Assembly: GCA_910577185.1 (NCBI GenBank) | Contig: CAJTLR010000110.1 | Location: 1 to 7,259, forward strand | Source of the DNA: an uncultured Acetatifactor sp. | GTDB lineage: Bacteria; Bacillota; Clostridia; Lachnospirales; Lachnospiraceae | Direction: 5' to 3' | DNA length: 7,259 bases | Shown: positions 1 through 6,613 of the stretch, one piece after another | Layout: the number at the start of each line of letters is the position of its first letter | Position numbering within the stretch: the stretch's first letter is position 1 | Program-made: the position numbers and the translations under genes | The notes under the pieces: generated by a model | The model's input: only the letters and a program-made list of their open reading frames with translations | What the model was told of the DNA's origin: nothing | The model's database searches: none

Positions 1-113
1 AATGACACTCTGGTTAATAGTGAGCTCCACCTTATCATCTGTTTTTTTCTTCTGGAGTCTATCTGCCGCCTATTCATGTAAACATTTTTACCACCCGCTA
101 CCATCCCTGTTCC
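1..113. other. Region downstream of the ABC operon, no gene recognised
   Basis: This stretch follows the stop codon of the ABC ATPase gene, which is read leftwards. I looked for a terminator on the minus strand and found no stable stem followed by a T run; the only stem is a four-base ATGT/ACAT pair. On the plus strand one frame is open from the window edge to a TAA at 79-81 and another from an ATG at position 2, but neither gives a recognisable protein or has a convincing ribosome binding site. Transcription of the operon may therefore continue past the window edge. Confidence 0.5.
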
Positions 114-773
114 TCACAATCGTATCTGATTTTCCCCGGTGCCTGTGTCATCTGTGATTTTCCCTTTCTTTAACTGCAGAACAACATCTGCCTGCCCAGC
201 CAGTTCCCTGCTGTGGGTAACTACAACCACACATTTATCCTGTTCATGAGCCAGTTTCTGAAAAATGGATATGATCTCATTCGCAGTATTCTCATCCAGA
301 TTTCCTGTCGGTTCATCAGCTAACAGAATGGGCGCCTTGCTCGCCAATGCCCTTGCAATGGCTACCCTCTGCTGCTGCCCTCCGGACAACTGCATCACAT
401 TTCTTTTCCGCTGTGCTTCATCAATGCCCATCTGCGCCAGCAATTCATCCGCATCGGCCTTCCCGCCAAGCTTTACATTCTCAATAGGCGTCAGGTAATC
501 AATCAGATTATAATTTTGAAAAACCAGAGAAATATGATCCCTCCTATGTGCATTCAGCCCTTTTTGTAAAATATCCTCTCCGGCAACGCAGACGGTTCCA
601 TCAACCGGCACATCCAGTCCCGCCAGCAAGGATAGCAGCGTTGTTTTTCCCGAACCACTGGAACCTAAAACAGCATACATCACACCTTTTTTAAAGTCAT
701 AAAAGACATGATCCAGAATCGTCTTATCCCTCTGCGATTTATAATAATATGAAACATCCTTTAACGCTAACAT
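114..773 (-). CDS. ABC transporter ATP-binding protein (MacB/LolD/BceA type)
   Basis: This is the cytoplasmic ATPase that would power the two permeases encoded just upstream. At 219 residues it has the usual length of a single nucleotide-binding domain of the MacB/LolD/FtsE group. All key motifs are present: an aromatic A-loop near Y10-Y11, Walker A GSSGSGKT at 37-44, Q-loop glutamine at Q86, signature LSGGQQQR at 129-136, Walker B ILLADEP at 149-155 with catalytic E154, D-loop NLD at 158-160, and switch histidine H187. It should therefore be active. The LADEPTGNLD wording is typical of the family that works with FtsX-like permeases. The ATG is preceded by AAAGGAGG with a 5-base spacer, and this site overlaps the stop codon of the preceding permease gene, suggesting coupled translation. 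It is the last gene of a four-gene operon. The substrate cannot be told from the ATPase. Confidence 0.96.
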   Translation of the reverse strand: MLALKDVSYYYKSQRDKTILDHVFYDFKKGVMYAVLGSSGSGKTTLLSLLAGLDVPVDGTVCVAGEDILQKGLNAHRRDHISLVFQNYNLIDYLTPIENVKLGGKADADELLAQMGIDEAQRKRNVMQLSGGQQQRVAIARALASKAPILLADEPTGNLDENTANEIISIFQKLAHEQDKCVVVVTHSRELAGQADVVLQLKKGKITDDTGTGENQIRL

Positions 774-784
774 TACAGCCTCCT

Positions 785-2302
785 TTAGCTCATTTTGCTT
801 AAAATTTCTTTTGGTTTCTGTATTACCACAAACATGCAGGATGAAGAAACCGCAACGAAGATCACACCCAGTATGGAACCTGCCGACAGCAGGATCACTT
901 TTCCCGTCACTTTGGTTTCGACACCCATGACCTTTGTTTCGTATTCTACCACTCCTGCGCCTCCCGTCATGCCCTCATCCGCTTTCCTCTGTTCTTCCTG
1001 CTGTTTTACCTGATAACCCACCAAATAGTCCGCAACACTCTTTGACAGGGCCGGTGCGCATATGGTCGCCAGCATAAAAGATATGCACCCTATCAGAATT
1101 CCTTCCAGCATCATCTGGGCTATAATTGCAGCCTTACTTTTCCCAATTGCCAGAAAAATGCCGATTTCATGTACCCTGCCTTTTTGCCAGAACAGAAATA
1201 CAAGAAAAATGATAACCACGCCTGAAACAGCAACCAAAATAAGTATAATGGAACTCATTTCATCCAAATCCCCAAAGTTTTCTGCCATCGTATCACTCAT
1301 TCCTGTGTTATCAATGAAATCATAACGCTTCCAGTTAATATCAGCTTTCTTGATCTGCTCCTTTACCGTATCATATTCATCCACATTCTCTACCCAGAAC
1401 GTCGCATACTGGTATAATGGATCTCCTTCGCATCCCTGTGGCTTTTCCGGAAAACGCAGATCTGTCATGATGATATTCTCACTCCGGTAACTGTCCCCAT
1501 ACATGATCGGCGTTATTTTATGAACCGTGTCATAAATCCCGACTATTTCCGCACGATAGACTTTAGATGTTTCACGATCTTTGCGGCTGTTCGTTTCCGG
1601 CTTGCCGATGTAATCCGGCTCGCAAACGCTTCGCTCTCTGCTTGTATCGCCACTTGAAATGCAGCGGCTCAATTCCAGCTTATCACCAACCGTCAGCCCG
1701 TTTAATTCTGCCAGTTCCCTTGATATGACGCATACATCCTTATCCTCCGGCGTGATCATACGCCCCTCATTTACTTCTATATTCCCATTCCATACATCAA
1801 AATCCAGCCGCATATCCATATTCCCGCGCAAGGACACTCCCAGAAGGTCTGAATGCTGGTCTACATCCGGGTCTTCAATGCGTGTAAAATTTACAGGGCT
1901 GACTACTATGTTTGCCGTAGTAATATTATATTCCGCAATCCCTTCCTGCCCTGCAAGCGTTTCAATGTCCTCCATCTGCAGGGTTTCAAAAGAATTATCA
2001 TGCCATATCATCCAATCCCCGGATTCAAGCTGTTCTATATGCGATCCGTCCACACTCCCATTCCGGCCTCCTAATTTCTCTATAGCTTCAGCCGTCCTGT
2101 CATGTCTGTCTGCTTCATTTTCCTCCATCCTGAAAGATGCCCCAAGCGCCTGCTTTCCCTCTGTCTGTGTCTGTACATTCGCTGATTTGCACGCCCATCC
2201 GGCATAGATCAGGCAGGATGTCACGAACACAATGCTTAAAAGCAGAATCGTCTTTGCCTTTTTCCGAACCAGACATCGTATACTTAAACTTAAAATGCTC
2301 AT
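785..2302 (-). CDS. FtsX/MacB-like ABC transporter permease with large extracellular domain
   Basis: This 505-residue protein is a membrane subunit of the transporter. Predicted layout: a short cytoplasmic N-terminus, membrane segment 1 at about 17-36, a large extracellular domain at about 37-350, then segments at about 351-372, 393-418 and 468-494. One N-terminal helix, a big outer domain and three C-terminal helices match the MacB/LolC/FtsX topology. The short cytoplasmic stretch near 377-400 (EIGIFLAIGKSK) is the usual FtsX-type contact with the ATPase. The C-terminus (KPKEILSKM) closely resembles that of the neighbouring permease (KPIKEILSEM), so the two are paralogues. Unusual parts are a polar insert near 214-248 and a loop of about 50 residues (421-467) between the last two helices, containing a tandem YETKVMG/VETKVTG heptad. 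It starts one base after the preceding gene, with GGAGGG six bases before the ATG. The substrate is unknown. Confidence 0.93.
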   Translation of the reverse strand: MSILSLSIRCLVRKKAKTILLLSIVFVTSCLIYAGWACKSANVQTQTEGKQALGASFRMEENEADRHDRTAEAIEKLGGRNGSVDGSHIEQLESGDWMIWHDNSFETLQMEDIETLAGQEGIAEYNITTANIVVSPVNFTRIEDPDVDQHSDLLGVSLRGNMDMRLDFDVWNGNIEVNEGRMITPEDKDVCVISRELAELNGLTVGDKLELSRCISSGDTSRERSVCEPDYIGKPETNSRKDRETSKVYRAEIVGIYDTVHKITPIMYGDSYRSENIIMTDLRFPEKPQGCEGDPLYQYATFWVENVDEYDTVKEQIKKADINWKRYDFIDNTGMSDTMAENFGDLDEMSSIILILVAVSGVVIIFLVFLFWQKGRVHEIGIFLAIGKSKAAIIAQMMLEGILIGCISFMLATICAPALSKSVADYLVGYQVKQQEEQRKADEGMTGGAGVVEYETKVMGVETKVTGKVILLSAGSILGVIFVAVSSSCMFVVIQKPKEILSKMS

Positions 2303-2303
2303 G

Positions 2304-3503
2304 TTATCCCTCCATTTCTGACAAAATTTCTTTTATAGGCTTTTTCATATACGGGAAAATCGCAATTACTGTCAACACTACAGCACCTGCCAGACCAAGG
2401 CATAGAACCAGTAACATCCAGTCAGATGATAATTCCGGCGTCATGCTGCCCGCCTGCATGATAGCCAGGCTGTTGCTGATCTGCGGTAATAAGAACTTTA
2501 CCGCCATCCCTGCCCCGGCAAAGGCAAGGGAGTAAATGATTATTTCTTCCAGCACCATTTGCGATAATATATCCTTTTTGGATATACCAAGGCTGATAAG
2601 GACGGCAATCTCTGTTTTCCGGTTCCGCATCCACATGGCAAGCAAAAGGCCGGTTATGAAACTGCCTGCAGCCACAGTCAAAATGAAGATCAACAATGTA
2701 ATTCTGCCTGTCTGTCCGATCATCATTTTTAATTTTTGGAAGGTGCGGTCTGTCATCCCTATTGCCGCCCTGCCCTGATACATTTCTTCCAGCGTTTCTT
2801 TTGTTTCCATAAGCTGCTCCGGATCATTCACATACACCGCCACATTTATAAAACTGTTTCCACCGGACAGCTTGTTTACAAAATCTGCCGTTCCATAAAT
2901 CTGATTTTCAATGCGGTTCACTGTCCTTACATTTTCAGTCTGGCTCCATTCCATTCCTGACAGGAACAGCCCGGTAATCACCGCTTCCTGCCCACTCCCA
3001 TCCGCTGTTTCAAACATAATTTTATCGCCTGTCTGAATCCCGTTATGCTCGGCCAGGAACTGGCTGACCACAACTTCGTCGCTTTCCCGTGGATAATCCC
3101 CCTCTGTAAGCCGGTATACTTTATCCGCAAACGGGCTGTCATTCTCCAGCTTATCGTATCCATGAATACAAAACATATCTTCAGAACCCTCACTGCACGC
3201 AACGGGGATACAGGTTGTAGAAACAACCTGTATTTCCGATATGCGGTTGAGCCGGTTTACGTTCGGAACATCTTTTATCGCCTGCATATCCGTTTCCCCA
3301 AAAGGCCGGTTTACATCCATGCTCTCCAATATTATTTTGCTCTCTGCATTTTTCCGAAGTTCTTCTGCCAGCCCTAAAGATACTTTCCGTATTCCCAATG
3401 TGCCTAAAACCATGCTGTTAATGACCAGAAACAGCAACAGCAATAATACAGACTTCATCTTTTTTCTCCGGATATAGCAGAGCGCTCTTTCCAAACAACC
3501 CAT
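2304..3503 (-). CDS. FtsX/MacB-like ABC transporter permease, second subunit
   Basis: This 399-residue protein is the second membrane subunit. Membrane segments are visible at about 17-37, 267-290, 316-340 and 361-384, with a large extracellular domain at about 38-265, giving the four-helix MacB/FtsX topology. The cytoplasmic segment near 297-310 (EIAVLISLGISKKD) is the family coupling region, and the C-terminus KPIKEILSEM matches the companion permease. Its outer domain is about 90 residues shorter than that of the companion. The pair therefore probably forms an asymmetric heterodimer, as LolC and LolE do, on a dimer of the single ATPase. The ATG follows a GAGG-type site that begins right at the stop codon of the lipoprotein gene, nine bases upstream. 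Alternative roles in this superfamily include antimicrobial-peptide resistance, lipoprotein handling and regulation of cell-wall hydrolases. The sequence does not decide between them. Confidence 0.93.
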   Translation of the reverse strand: MGCLERALCYIRRKKMKSVLLLLLFLVINSMVLGTLGIRKVSLGLAEELRKNAESKIILESMDVNRPFGETDMQAIKDVPNVNRLNRISEIQVVSTTCIPVACSEGSEDMFCIHGYDKLENDSPFADKVYRLTEGDYPRESDEVVVSQFLAEHNGIQTGDKIMFETADGSGQEAVITGLFLSGMEWSQTENVRTVNRIENQIYGTADFVNKLSGGNSFINVAVYVNDPEQLMETKETLEEMYQGRAAIGMTDRTFQKLKMMIGQTGRITLLIFILTVAAGSFITGLLLAMWMRNRKTEIAVLISLGISKKDILSQMVLEEIIIYSLAFAGAGMAVKFLLPQISNSLAIMQAGSMTPELSSDWMLLVLCLGLAGAVVLTVIAIFPYMKKPIKEILSEMEG

Positions 3504-3512
3504 CCTGACCTC

Positions 3513-4115
3513 CTACTGCCACCTTGTGATAACAACCTTGTCGGCAATCCATTGTTTATCATCCTGACTGGTGCCAAATATATTCACATCCGTTTCTTTC
3601 TTGACACTATTTTTGTCAGTATCCTCTCTCGAAATTTCTGTCTGCGATCCCATGCTTAAATAGACGATCTGAAAAACAACATCCTCTGCGTAGGTTATGT
3701 GGATATTAGTCTCTTCCGATTCATATCCCGGAGCTGCAATACCTCCCTCCATTGATCCATCCTCATTTATGATCAGTGTCCGAGGTGTTATGGTGCATCC
3801 CGTATCTGAAAAGTCAACAACGCGCCCACTCAGATTCGCCCCGTCATAAAACACTCCTTCTTCTTTGCTGTCCTCCGTAATCACACGACTGCTTTCTGCA
3901 GCGTTACCAGCCATGTCATCCTGGCTTCCCTCTGCCTCGTTGCTGCCGTTTTCTCCATCTGTTACAATATCTCCGCTATAGTCACTCTCATTTGCCATAT
4001 GTACATCCGACAGATCCGGCTGCTCATTTTCCTTTCCTGCACATCCCGTCATGCCCATACACAAAACTGTGCATAACCAAAGAACTCCTGCTGCTTTCAA
4101 CATCTTTCTTTTCAT
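3513..4115 (-). CDS. Secreted lipoprotein with OB-fold-like C-terminal domain, likely transporter accessory subunit
   Basis: This is a 200-residue exported lipoprotein. The N-terminus has a basic start (MKRKMLK), a hydrophobic stretch at about 8-21 and the lipobox MTGC with the modified cysteine at C25, so it should be anchored on the outer face of the membrane. A disordered acidic linker rich in D, E, S, N and G runs from about 26 to 90. The C-terminal part is rich in beta strand: it begins with SGRVVDFSDTGCTI and ends with NIFGTSQDDKQWIADKVVI. This spacing (G-x-V start, G-plus-ADKV end) resembles small OB-fold domains such as DUF5666; that comparison is by eye. It is the first gene of the operon, with AGAGG eight bases before the ATG and only nine bases to the next gene. 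I infer that it is an extracytoplasmic partner of the permeases, perhaps replacing the HlyD/MacA-type adaptor, which is absent. Function is not established. Confidence 0.85.
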   Translation of the reverse strand: MKRKMLKAAGVLWLCTVLCMGMTGCAGKENEQPDLSDVHMANESDYSGDIVTDGENGSNEAEGSQDDMAGNAAESSRVITEDSKEEGVFYDGANLSGRVVDFSDTGCTITPRTLIINEDGSMEGGIAAPGYESEETNIHITYAEDVVFQIVYLSMGSQTEISREDTDKNSVKKETDVNIFGTSQDDKQWIADKVVITRWQ

Positions 4116-4143
4116 CTTCTATACCTCTTTTCATTTATTTATG

Positions 4144-4176
4144 ACAATAGAAAACATGTTTTAGATTTTCTATTGT
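4144..4176. repeat. 11-bp perfect inverted repeat in the lipoprotein leader
   Basis: ACAATAGAAAA at 4144-4154 pairs exactly with TTTTCTATTGT at 4166-4176, leaving an 11-base loop. The inner part overlaps a second palindrome, AAAACATGTTTT at 4151-4162. If the operon starts near 4189, this lies in its 5' untranslated RNA and could fold into a hairpin; it could also be a protein-binding dyad. No T run follows on the minus strand, so it does not look like a classic terminator. Confidence 0.6.
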
Positions 4177-4195
4177 ATGGCTTTTGCCTGTTCAA

Positions 4196-4233
4196 AGAAT
4201 AGCATCCGTCTATCCTAAAAATCTCCTATTTCA
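4196..4233 (-). promoter_or_regulatory. Candidate promoter and response-regulator operator for the transporter operon
   Basis: Read on the minus strand, two half-sites containing TAG (AAATAGG, with TAG at 4228-4226, and ATTTTTAGG, with TAG at 4217-4215) lie exactly 11 bp apart. Spacing of one helical turn is typical of OmpR/PhoB-family binding sites. Eleven bases further on, GC is followed by TATTCT (4201-4196), a plausible -10 element with no good -35, as expected for an activated promoter. The same layout occurs in mirror image on the plus strand. A competing reading is TTGAAC at 4195-4190 and TAGAAA at 4172-4167, spaced by 17 bp. Confidence 0.5.
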
Positions 4234-4248
4234 CCAACCAATATTAAG

Positions 4249-4287
4249 GATTTTTTAGAAGATTTTTAGGAATTGTTTTGCTATACT
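4249..4287 (+). promoter_or_regulatory. Candidate promoter and operator for the two-component genes
   Basis: Two direct repeats, GATTTTTTAG at 4249-4258 and GATTTTTAG at 4261-4269, have their TAG triplets 11 bp apart. Ten bases after the second site comes GC then TATACT (4282-4287), a good -10 sequence. No good -35 is seen; the repeat occupies that place, as at promoters activated by OmpR-family regulators. The second site, AGATTTTTAGGA (4260-4271), is a perfect reverse complement of 4213-4224 on the transporter side. I infer autoregulation and shared control. Confidence 0.55.
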
Positions 4288-4310
4288 TAATACATAAGTC
4301 ATTCGACCCT

Positions 4311-4363
4311 CGCAGCATTCGCCAAATGCTCGTGCAAGCACGACACTTGGCTCATTGCTCGCG
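4311..4363 (+). repeat. Long imperfect hairpin in the leader of the response regulator gene
   Basis: The region folds back on itself: CGC-AGCA at the left pairs with TGCTCGCG at the right, GCCAA (4321-4325) with TTGGC (4347-4351), and CGTGC (4331-4335) with GCACG (4338-4342) around a two-base loop, with several bulges. A second fold competes with it: AGCATT (4314-4319) pairs with AATGCT (4325-4330). It is G+C-rich compared with the AT-rich DNA around it and ends 27 bases before the regulator ATG. It could be a regulatory RNA leader or a dispersed palindromic repeat that has landed here. Confidence 0.6.
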
Positions 4364-4390
4364 GGAATAAATGAATTGGGGATCGTTAAT

Positions 4391-5086
4391 ATGAAAATCT
4401 TATTATTAGAGGATGACAAATACCTTTGTGATAATATGAAACAACAGCTTACAAAAGAGGGATACATTGTTGACGCCTGCAATGACGGGGAAGAAGGTTT
4501 CTTACTTGCCTTAGACCGGAGAGGCGGTTATGATCTGGCTGTTATTGACCGTATGCTCCCCGTTGTAGACGGTCTTTCCATTATAAAAGCAATGCGGAAT
4601 AAAAAAATGCAGATTCCCATCATCATCATAACCGGGATGTCTGAATTGCAGGACAAAATTGAAGGATTATACAACGGTGCCGATGATTACCTTACAAAGC
4701 CCTTTCATATCAGTGAATTATCCGCACGGATCAGGGCCTTAACACGCAGGCCGGCTGTCCTTGCGGAAAAAAGCTGCCTTTCTTTCCATGACCTTTCCCT
4801 GGACATTTCAAAAAGACAGCTTGCATGTAAAAGGAATCATCTGGCTCTGACACCGACAGAGTTTCACTTAATGAGTATTTTTCTTGAAAAGCCGGAAATT
4901 GTACTTACCAGGGAACAGCTGATACAAAAGGTTTGGGAAACGGATACTGCCATTGAATCAAAAAATTTAGATAACTATATCTATTTTTTACGCAAACGGC
5001 TCCGCAACGTCGGGAGCGAATGTGTCCTTTCCTCTGTCTATGGCTCCGGATTTATATTGGAGGTAAAGCATGATACAAAGTCTTAA
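4391..5086 (+). CDS. OmpR/PhoB-family response regulator
   Basis: This 231-residue transcription factor is the phosphorylated output of the two-component system. The receiver domain (about 1-118) has the acidic pair D8-D9, the phosphorylated aspartate D53 in VIDRMLP, threonine T81 in IIITGMS, and lysine K103 in LTKPF, so all key residues are present. The C-terminal winged-helix domain (about 125-225) shows LTPTEFHLMSIFLEKPEIV followed by LDNYIYFLRKRLR, the usual OmpR-type recognition region. The start chosen is the ATG beginning MKILLLEDD, which is normal for this family; a TTG 36 bases upstream would add a 12-residue tail unlike the family and lies inside the leader hairpin. A GGGG sequence lies about nine bases before the ATG. 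It probably controls the divergent transporter operon and its own genes through the TAG-repeat sites upstream. The last 17 bases overlap the kinase gene. Confidence 0.96.
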   Translation: MKILLLEDDKYLCDNMKQQLTKEGYIVDACNDGEEGFLLALDRRGGYDLAVIDRMLPVVDGLSIIKAMRNKKMQIPIIIITGMSELQDKIEGLYNGADDYLTKPFHISELSARIRALTRRPAVLAEKSCLSFHDLSLDISKRQLACKRNHLALTPTEFHLMSIFLEKPEIVLTREQLIQKVWETDTAIESKNLDNYIYFLRKRLRNVGSECVLSSVYGSGFILEVKHDTKS

Positions 5087-6373
5087 AAGGAATCTTTATG
5101 TTTTGCTGATCAGTTCCCTCATGTTCATCTTTTCTATCGTATTTTTTCTGATGATCCATGAAAATATAAAGGCAAAGAGGAATTCGGAACTGGCTTACTT
5201 TAACAGAATGGCAACCACCCTTATTCTCCAATTGGAACATGAAACTGACTACCGGACATGCCTGGATCTTTATGAAGGAAAACGGGATATGTATTTTCAG
5301 CTTTTATCTGATACCGGGCATTCTCTTTACCAGAGTGAATATATAAAAAACAATACGGATATCATTGATACTTTTTTGACCATATTACTGGACACAGAAG
5401 GGGATTTTACCTATAACCCTTCCAGCCTGGAAGACAATTATTACAGCAGGCAAAGCGGCACTTATACCATCCAGGCCATAAATGGGAAAAAACATTATTG
5501 TGCAAGTTCCCTGATCGTAACAGACCATGATGCCATATATACAGTTGTAGCAGTGAAAGAATGTTCCAACTTTGCCACATTGTTAAAACCGGAATTGGGC
5601 TATTATTTTTGCATATGGTGTGGTGTTCTTGCTTCCATTGTCTTCCTTTCCCAAATACTGGTCAAAAAAGCGGTAAGCCCCACCGAAAAAGCCATGCAGA
5701 GCCAGAAAGACTTTATTGCCGCTGTTTCTCACGAATGCAAAGCTCCATTGGCATCAATCCTTTCCTCTGCTGAAATGATTGAATCTGTACCGGGTGTCCC
5801 GGATACCATTAAAAATCATGTACAGATGATTGATTCAGAGGTATCACGGATGTCAAGACTTATTCAGGACCTGCTCCTGCTCTCATCCCTTGATGCCGGA
5901 AACTGGTCTCTTCACATGGATGAGATCAATATGGATACGTTACTGATAAACCTTTATACAAAATTTGAACAGATTTGCAGGAAAAAAATATACTGCTGGA
6001 GCTTAATATACCAGATGAATGCTGTCCACCGCTTTATTCTGATGCAGACCGCTTAAACCAGATTATCAGTATTTTTCTTGATAATGCCATCTCATACTCT
6101 CCACCTGATTCCGAAATTTCATTAAATGCATCAACAGAAAAAAATGAATTGATAATTACAATTATTGATCATGGAATTGGAATCAGTGACAAGGATAAAC
6201 CTTTTATATTTAACCGATTCTATCAATGTGATAAATCCCGTACCCAAAGAGAACATTTTGGACTCGGACTTAGTATTGCAAATGAATTAGTCAGTAAACT
6301 GGACGGGCGAATCCGGCTTTTTGATACTACTGGCGGCGGATGCACTTTCAAAATATTTCTTCCCTTAAAATAA
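5070..6373 (+). pseudogene. Sensor histidine kinase split by a frameshift
   Basis: The intact product would be a membrane sensor kinase of about 434 residues partnering the regulator just upstream. The ATG has GGAGGT at 5059-5064 and overlaps the regulator gene by 17 bases. The first frame (5070-6056) gives membrane segments at about 8-29 and 177-197, an extracellular sensor region of about 145 residues, a short linker with no room for HAMP, and the H-box AAVSHECKAPLASI with H221. It then runs off frame to a stop. The ATP-binding domain continues in another frame to 6373, with the N-box LDNAISYS (N339 in the joined protein), G1 box DHGIGI, an F-box, and G2 box FGLGLS. Joining at the AAAAAAA run at 5982-5988 by one added A, or by a -1 ribosomal slip, gives ICRKKNILLEL, normal for this family. 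It is either a mutation, a sequencing error or slippage. Without correction, the first product cannot bind ATP. Confidence 0.85.
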
Positions 6374-6501
6374 CACCAGTGGTATCAAATGATAAACAAG
6401 AGGGAGCCAGTATAACCAGGGTGGCGGCTCTACTCTTACCCGAGGTCATGCCCCATGGAAAATATGTCTGCCAACTACCGGCTCATTCTTTGTATTTTTG
6501 A
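6340..6501 (+). other. Small open frame in a G+C-richer patch, possible gene remnant
   Basis: A frame different from that of the kinase runs from an ATG inside the kinase tail to TGA at 6499-6501. Beyond the kinase stop it reads like a plausible protein tail, for example ITRVAALLLPEVMPHG followed by KYVCQLPAHSLYF. The DNA from about 6400 to 6485 is visibly richer in G+C than either flank. There is no good ribosome binding site. I do not recognise a family. It could be the end of a gene whose start was lost when the kinase segment was joined here, or chance. Confidence 0.25.
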
Positions 6502-6536
6502 TTACTGACTTGCTTCCTATATCAGCACTGTTTCCA

Positions 6537-6570
6537 GTGGACGTTTTCTGTTACATTCTTCAACGTCCAC
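6537..6570 (+). terminator. Possible hairpin terminator downstream of the kinase
   Basis: GTGGACGTT at 6537-6545 pairs perfectly with AACGTCCAC at 6562-6570, a 9-bp stem with a 16-base loop, followed by ATTTT. It is the first sizeable stem after the kinase stop. The long loop and short T run make it a weak intrinsic terminator, so a protein-binding site is also possible. Confidence 0.35.
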
Positions 6571-6575
6571 ATTTT

Positions 6576-6613
6576 AAATTATATAGGAGCTCCTATTATG
6601 CATTATATAATTT
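6576..6613. repeat. Nested palindromes in AT-rich DNA
   Basis: Outer arms AAATTATATA (6576-6585) and TATATAATTT (6604-6613) are perfect reverse complements. Inside, and partly sharing the left arm, is a second perfect palindrome of 14 bp, ATAGGAGCTCCTAT (6583-6596). The two cannot be fully paired at once. This may be an operator, a recombination site or the edge of a mobile segment; no adjacent recombinase gene is visible in the window. Confidence 0.55.

Noticed and set aside
1..81. Plus-strand frame open from the window edge as the end of a gene
   Set aside because: The translated sequence is not recognisable and a 26-codon open frame is expected by chance.
265..498. Plus-strand open frame opposite the ATPase
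   Set aside because: The minus strand carries a full set of ABC motifs over the same bases.
1659..2207. Long plus-strand open frame opposite the larger permease
   Set aside because: It is antisense to a well supported permease, has low-complexity S/P/T-rich composition typical of shadow frames, and no start signal.
4355..4390. Upstream TTG start for the response regulator, adding 12 residues
   Set aside because: The added residues do not match the family, which begins directly with MKILLLEDD, and the TTG sits in the leader hairpin without a ribosome binding site.
5979..5990. Classical programmed -1 frameshift signal in the kinase
   Set aside because: Not accepted as programmed: the base before AAA-AAA is G, so it is not the standard slippery heptamer, no clear stimulatory structure was seen downstream, and other kinases of this kind do not need frameshifting. 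Left as one option in the findings.
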